Shown here piece by piece: positions 61,973 to 64,000 of a stretch of DNA of 64,000 nt. Origin of the DNA: Spirochaetota bacterium (GTDB lineage Bacteria; Spirochaetota; UBA4802; UB4802). Position numbers and translations under genes: made by a program. Positions within the stretch are counted from its first letter, which is position 1, and each line of letters opens with the position of its first letter. The notes beneath the pieces were generated by a model. The model was not told where the DNA came from, did not search any database, and was given only the letters and a program-made list of their open reading frames with translations. The stretch covers positions 1 to 64,000 of the forward strand of contig JBFLZD010000001.1 in assembly GCA_040756435.1 (NCBI GenBank). The letters are read 5' to 3'.

Positions 61973-62456
61973 AATTAAAGCATATATTAAAGAACTTTCA
62001 ACATATTGCAATATTCCATTCGTACGCAGCGAGCAAAGTGGCGTGCGCCCAGGCGAACTTTTTTTATCATATAAAATTTTATCAAATCAGCCAGAGCCGG
62101 AGCAATGTGTTATCATAAAATACTTAGAAAAGGATGATACACAAGCTATTAAGCAGAAAATTAAAGAAAGTGAAATAATTGTATCGCTTACGTTTATAGG
62201 AAATGAAGATAACTTTGGTAATGTATGGGATGCTACAAATAAAGCATATGATTTTATTGATTCAATAGAAGGATTTGAGGCGGCATGTGCTATTGGAATT
62301 GGAGTAAGTGTTAAAGGTCCAATCCAGGATAGAACGGTATTTTTAGAAACATCGTATGAATACAGGCTTGGATTTGATATCATAATCAGGAATGAAATGA
62401 TTACTGAAGTGATAATAGATGCTGTTGATATTAATGCAACATTATACAATTTATAA
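61956..62456 (+). CDS. Phage neck/tail terminator protein (LIC_12616-like)
   Basis: Protein of 166 residues beginning MEMIGKIKAYIKELSTYCN. GELFLSYKILSNQPEPEQ and VWDATNKAYDFIDSIEGFEA recall a family of neck-terminator proteins known from Leptospira. It starts 17 bp inside the preceding gene. In-frame TTG 61950 and ATG 61962 are alternatives. It probably caps the tail tube at the head side. Confidence 0.65.
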   Translation: MEMIGKIKAYIKELSTYCNIPFVRSEQSGVRPGELFLSYKILSNQPEPEQCVIIKYLEKDDTQAIKQKIKESEIIVSLTFIGNEDNFGNVWDATNKAYDFIDSIEGFEAACAIGIGVSVKGPIQDRTVFLETSYEYRLGFDIIIRNEMITEVIIDAVDINATLYNL

Positions 62457-62476
62457 TTTTAATGAGGAGGACACAA

Positions 62477-63514
62477 ATGGCGTATATCAATGATTTAGAT
62501 ATCCAAATTACCCTTGCGACGAAGCCGCTTACCGTGCAGGGTTTTTCGAAAATTTTAATCCTTGGCAATCGAACAAGCCCCAATACTCTCATCGGGCATT
62601 ATGGGGAATATGCTGACCTTGCGGGCATGATTACGGCGGGATTTGTCAGCACTGATCCCGAATATAAAATGGCCGCGCTTATTTTTGCGCAGTCTCCCTG
62701 CCCCAGCGAAATCGCGGTACATATTCATGATGCCGCAACGGACATCGACGATGCGCTTGATACACTGGTACTCACTCACAACGACTGGTATGGGCTGCTC
62801 ATCACCAGCCGCGACGCGGATGATCTCCACACTGCCGGAACATGGGCTTTGGGGCATGAGAAACTCTTTATTGGATGTACCGCATCGCCGACAGCCTTAA
62901 CCGATCGCAACAACATCCGGGAAGCGTATGTGATACACGACAAAGCGACGGATTATCCCGAAGCGGCCTGGGCGGGGCTTTGTTTCCCGCAGTCGATTGG
63001 TTCTATCACCTGGAAGTGGAAATCGCCAACTGGAGTTGTGGCAAGCAGTTTTACGCTCACGCAACTGAATGCCATACGGGACGGCAAAGGACAGACATTT
63101 TCCGAAAGAAGCGGGATTGTCTATTCCGACGAGGGAATCACAACTGGCGGAGAATATATCGACGTCATCATGAGCAGAGATTACATCAAAGCGCGTCTCG
63201 GTGAGGCGCTGTTTGCGCTGCAAACTCGCGTGGGTAAAATTCCTTTTGATGATTACGGTGGTGCAATGCTTGAAGCAACGATACGCGATGTATTGCGCCA
63301 GGCGGGCAAGCAGGGAATCATCGCGAAAGCGGTGAGCGAAGCAGACAAGAAGCTCAGCGACGAAGGTGAATATATGTATCAGGTCTATGTACCGCCGCGC
63401 AGTGAAGTTCCCGCAAATGACAGGGCTGAGCGAAAATGGACGGGTATCACTTTCAGCTTCGCGCTTGCCGGCGCAGTACATAAAACTCAAATTTCCGGTA
63501 CGATTACGATTTAA
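62477..63514 (+). CDS. Phage tail sheath-like protein (DUF3383 family)
   Basis: Protein of 345 residues beginning MAYINDLDIQITLATKPLTV. YADLAGMITAGFVSTDPEYK then MAALIFAQSPCPSEI are the characteristic DUF3383 pattern, and ARLGEALFALQTRVGKIPFDD falls in the C-terminal part. Contractile sheath proteins of this kind imply a myovirus. The coding DNA is strikingly richer in GC than the phage genes before it. GAGGAGG at 62464-62470 selects the ATG at 62477; the upstream frame from 62462 is not needed. Confidence 0.85.
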   Translation: MAYINDLDIQITLATKPLTVQGFSKILILGNRTSPNTLIGHYGEYADLAGMITAGFVSTDPEYKMAALIFAQSPCPSEIAVHIHDAATDIDDALDTLVLTHNDWYGLLITSRDADDLHTAGTWALGHEKLFIGCTASPTALTDRNNIREAYVIHDKATDYPEAAWAGLCFPQSIGSITWKWKSPTGVVASSFTLTQLNAIRDGKGQTFSERSGIVYSDEGITTGGEYIDVIMSRDYIKARLGEALFALQTRVGKIPFDDYGGAMLEATIRDVLRQAGKQGIIAKAVSEADKKLSDEGEYMYQVYVPPRSEVPANDRAERKWTGITFSFALAGAVHKTQISGTITI

Positions 63515-63525
63515 GGAGGTAGAAA

Positions 63526-63936
63526 ATGTCTGGTTTTTATGATCCTAAAGAAGTGAGGCTTATAATAAATGGACTGGATGTTACTGGTTTTGCTGAAGGA
63601 GAAAAAATTAAAATAGAGCCTGTTACAAAAGAAGACTATAAAAGTTTTGTTGGGGTTGATGGCGAAGTGAGTTTCTCAAAGGTGAACGATGATCGGCATA
63701 CTATCACTTTCACGTTGAAAGAAGAATCTCCAAGTAATAAGGTGCTGGATGCGCTGCGCAAACTTCCAACAAGTTTTGCGGTTATGGTGAAAAACACCAG
63801 CGCAGGCAAATTTATTGGTGGTTCGATTGGTTGCCGCTTCGCCGAAAAGCCGTCGATCACCTTTGGCGCAGAGGATCCGAAGCGTGAATGGAAAATTATA
63901 GCCCCAAGCTGGAGTGGCCAGGCTTTGCCAGAATAA
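63526..63936 (+). CDS. Phage tail tube-like protein (DUF3277 family)
   Basis: A 136-residue protein with VGVDGEVSFSKVNDDRHTIT and SNKVLDALRKLPTSFAVMVK, matching DUF3277-type tail structural (tube) proteins that follow the sheath. GGAGG 12 bp before the ATG is the Shine-Dalgarno. GC content changes within the gene, AT-rich at the start and GC-rich after ~63750. Sheath-tube order is normal for contractile phages. Confidence 0.75.
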   Translation: MSGFYDPKEVRLIINGLDVTGFAEGEKIKIEPVTKEDYKSFVGVDGEVSFSKVNDDRHTITFTLKEESPSNKVLDALRKLPTSFAVMVKNTSAGKFIGGSIGCRFAEKPSITFGAEDPKREWKIIAPSWSGQALPE

Positions 63937-63946
63937 GGAGGTAATA

Positions 63947-64000
63947 ATGTCGACAGTGAGTGTGATATCAAGCGAGCGTGATGGGCTTGTTGTAGTAATA
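63947..64000 (+). CDS. Partial phage ORF cut by the window end
   Basis: GGAGG (63938-63942) precedes ATG 63947, and 18 codons remain open to the end (MSTVSVISSERDGLVVVI). It continues off the window and is probably the next tail gene; too short to identify. Confidence 0.5.
   Translation, partial: MSTVSVISSERDGLVVVI

Overview
The window is a low-GC bacterial chromosome segment, mostly housekeeping and signalling genes, whose right end carries part of a tailed-phage structural module. The suggested host is a spirochaete or close relative. This is an inference from gene types: a 7TM-SpoIIE phosphatase, a ferredoxin-linked adenylate cyclase, a cyclic-nucleotide-binding GH15-like fusion, a tail protein of a family also known from Leptospira, and an intergenic palindrome that recalls Treponema-type repeats. 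No rRNA is present to settle it. TGA, TAA and TAG all serve as stops.

Left part (1-12 kb): an ispE / tRNA-Gln / GlmU-like / prs cluster on the minus strand; a DUF2769-ferredoxin-adenylate cyclase gene with an in-frame TGA exactly where the last [2Fe-2S] cysteine is expected; an epimerase; a DUF6544 membrane protein; a 7TM-DISM SpoIIE phosphatase; a Cu+ P-type ATPase; and a small AbiEii-like nucleotidyltransferase pair.

Middle part (12-35 kb): an SDR/TPP-enzyme pair, a half-size TSUP permease, an N-formylglutamate amidohydrolase-like protein, overlapping tldD/tldE, two nitronate monooxygenase paralogues flanking an acyl-CoA synthetase, rplM-rpsI, recX, alaS, a second acyl-CoA synthetase, and a glutamate-synthase-like flavoprotein divergent from an NfnAB-type flavin oxidoreductase pair.

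Right-middle part (35-54 kb): a polysaccharide deacetylase, an enolase-superfamily enzyme, a 32-codon ORF coupled to asnS, rpiB, a LamG/FN3 surface protein, a two-CNB plus glucoamylase-like fusion, a CCA-adding-type enzyme, MTA phosphorylase, a hybrid histidine kinase, a Cam-type gamma carbonic anhydrase, a YIP1 protein, an MCP operon, a tetraheme cytochrome, a stand-alone MshEN-like domain, a thioesterase and tRNA-Leu.

Most unusual region (53.8-54.9 kb): tRNA-Leu(CAA) is followed by eleven full units and one interrupted unit of a ~64-bp tandem repeat. Each unit contains a hairpin and a degenerate copy of the tRNA 3' end, and two unit classes alternate. The twelfth unit is split by a dispersed repeat whose relative lies at 23.4 kb. 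A different ~117-bp imperfect palindrome occurs upstream of both nfnA and the MCP gene.

Phage part (55.3-64 kb): the module begins inside a chimeric gene, a nuclease-like N-terminus joined to a portal C-terminus. It continues through Mu-F-like head protein (with an extra HExxH domain), protease/scaffold, cement, capsid, connectors, tail sheath and tail tube in myovirus order. Terminase, transposase and integrase genes are not seen. GC content jumps sharply at the sheath gene, indicating mosaicism.
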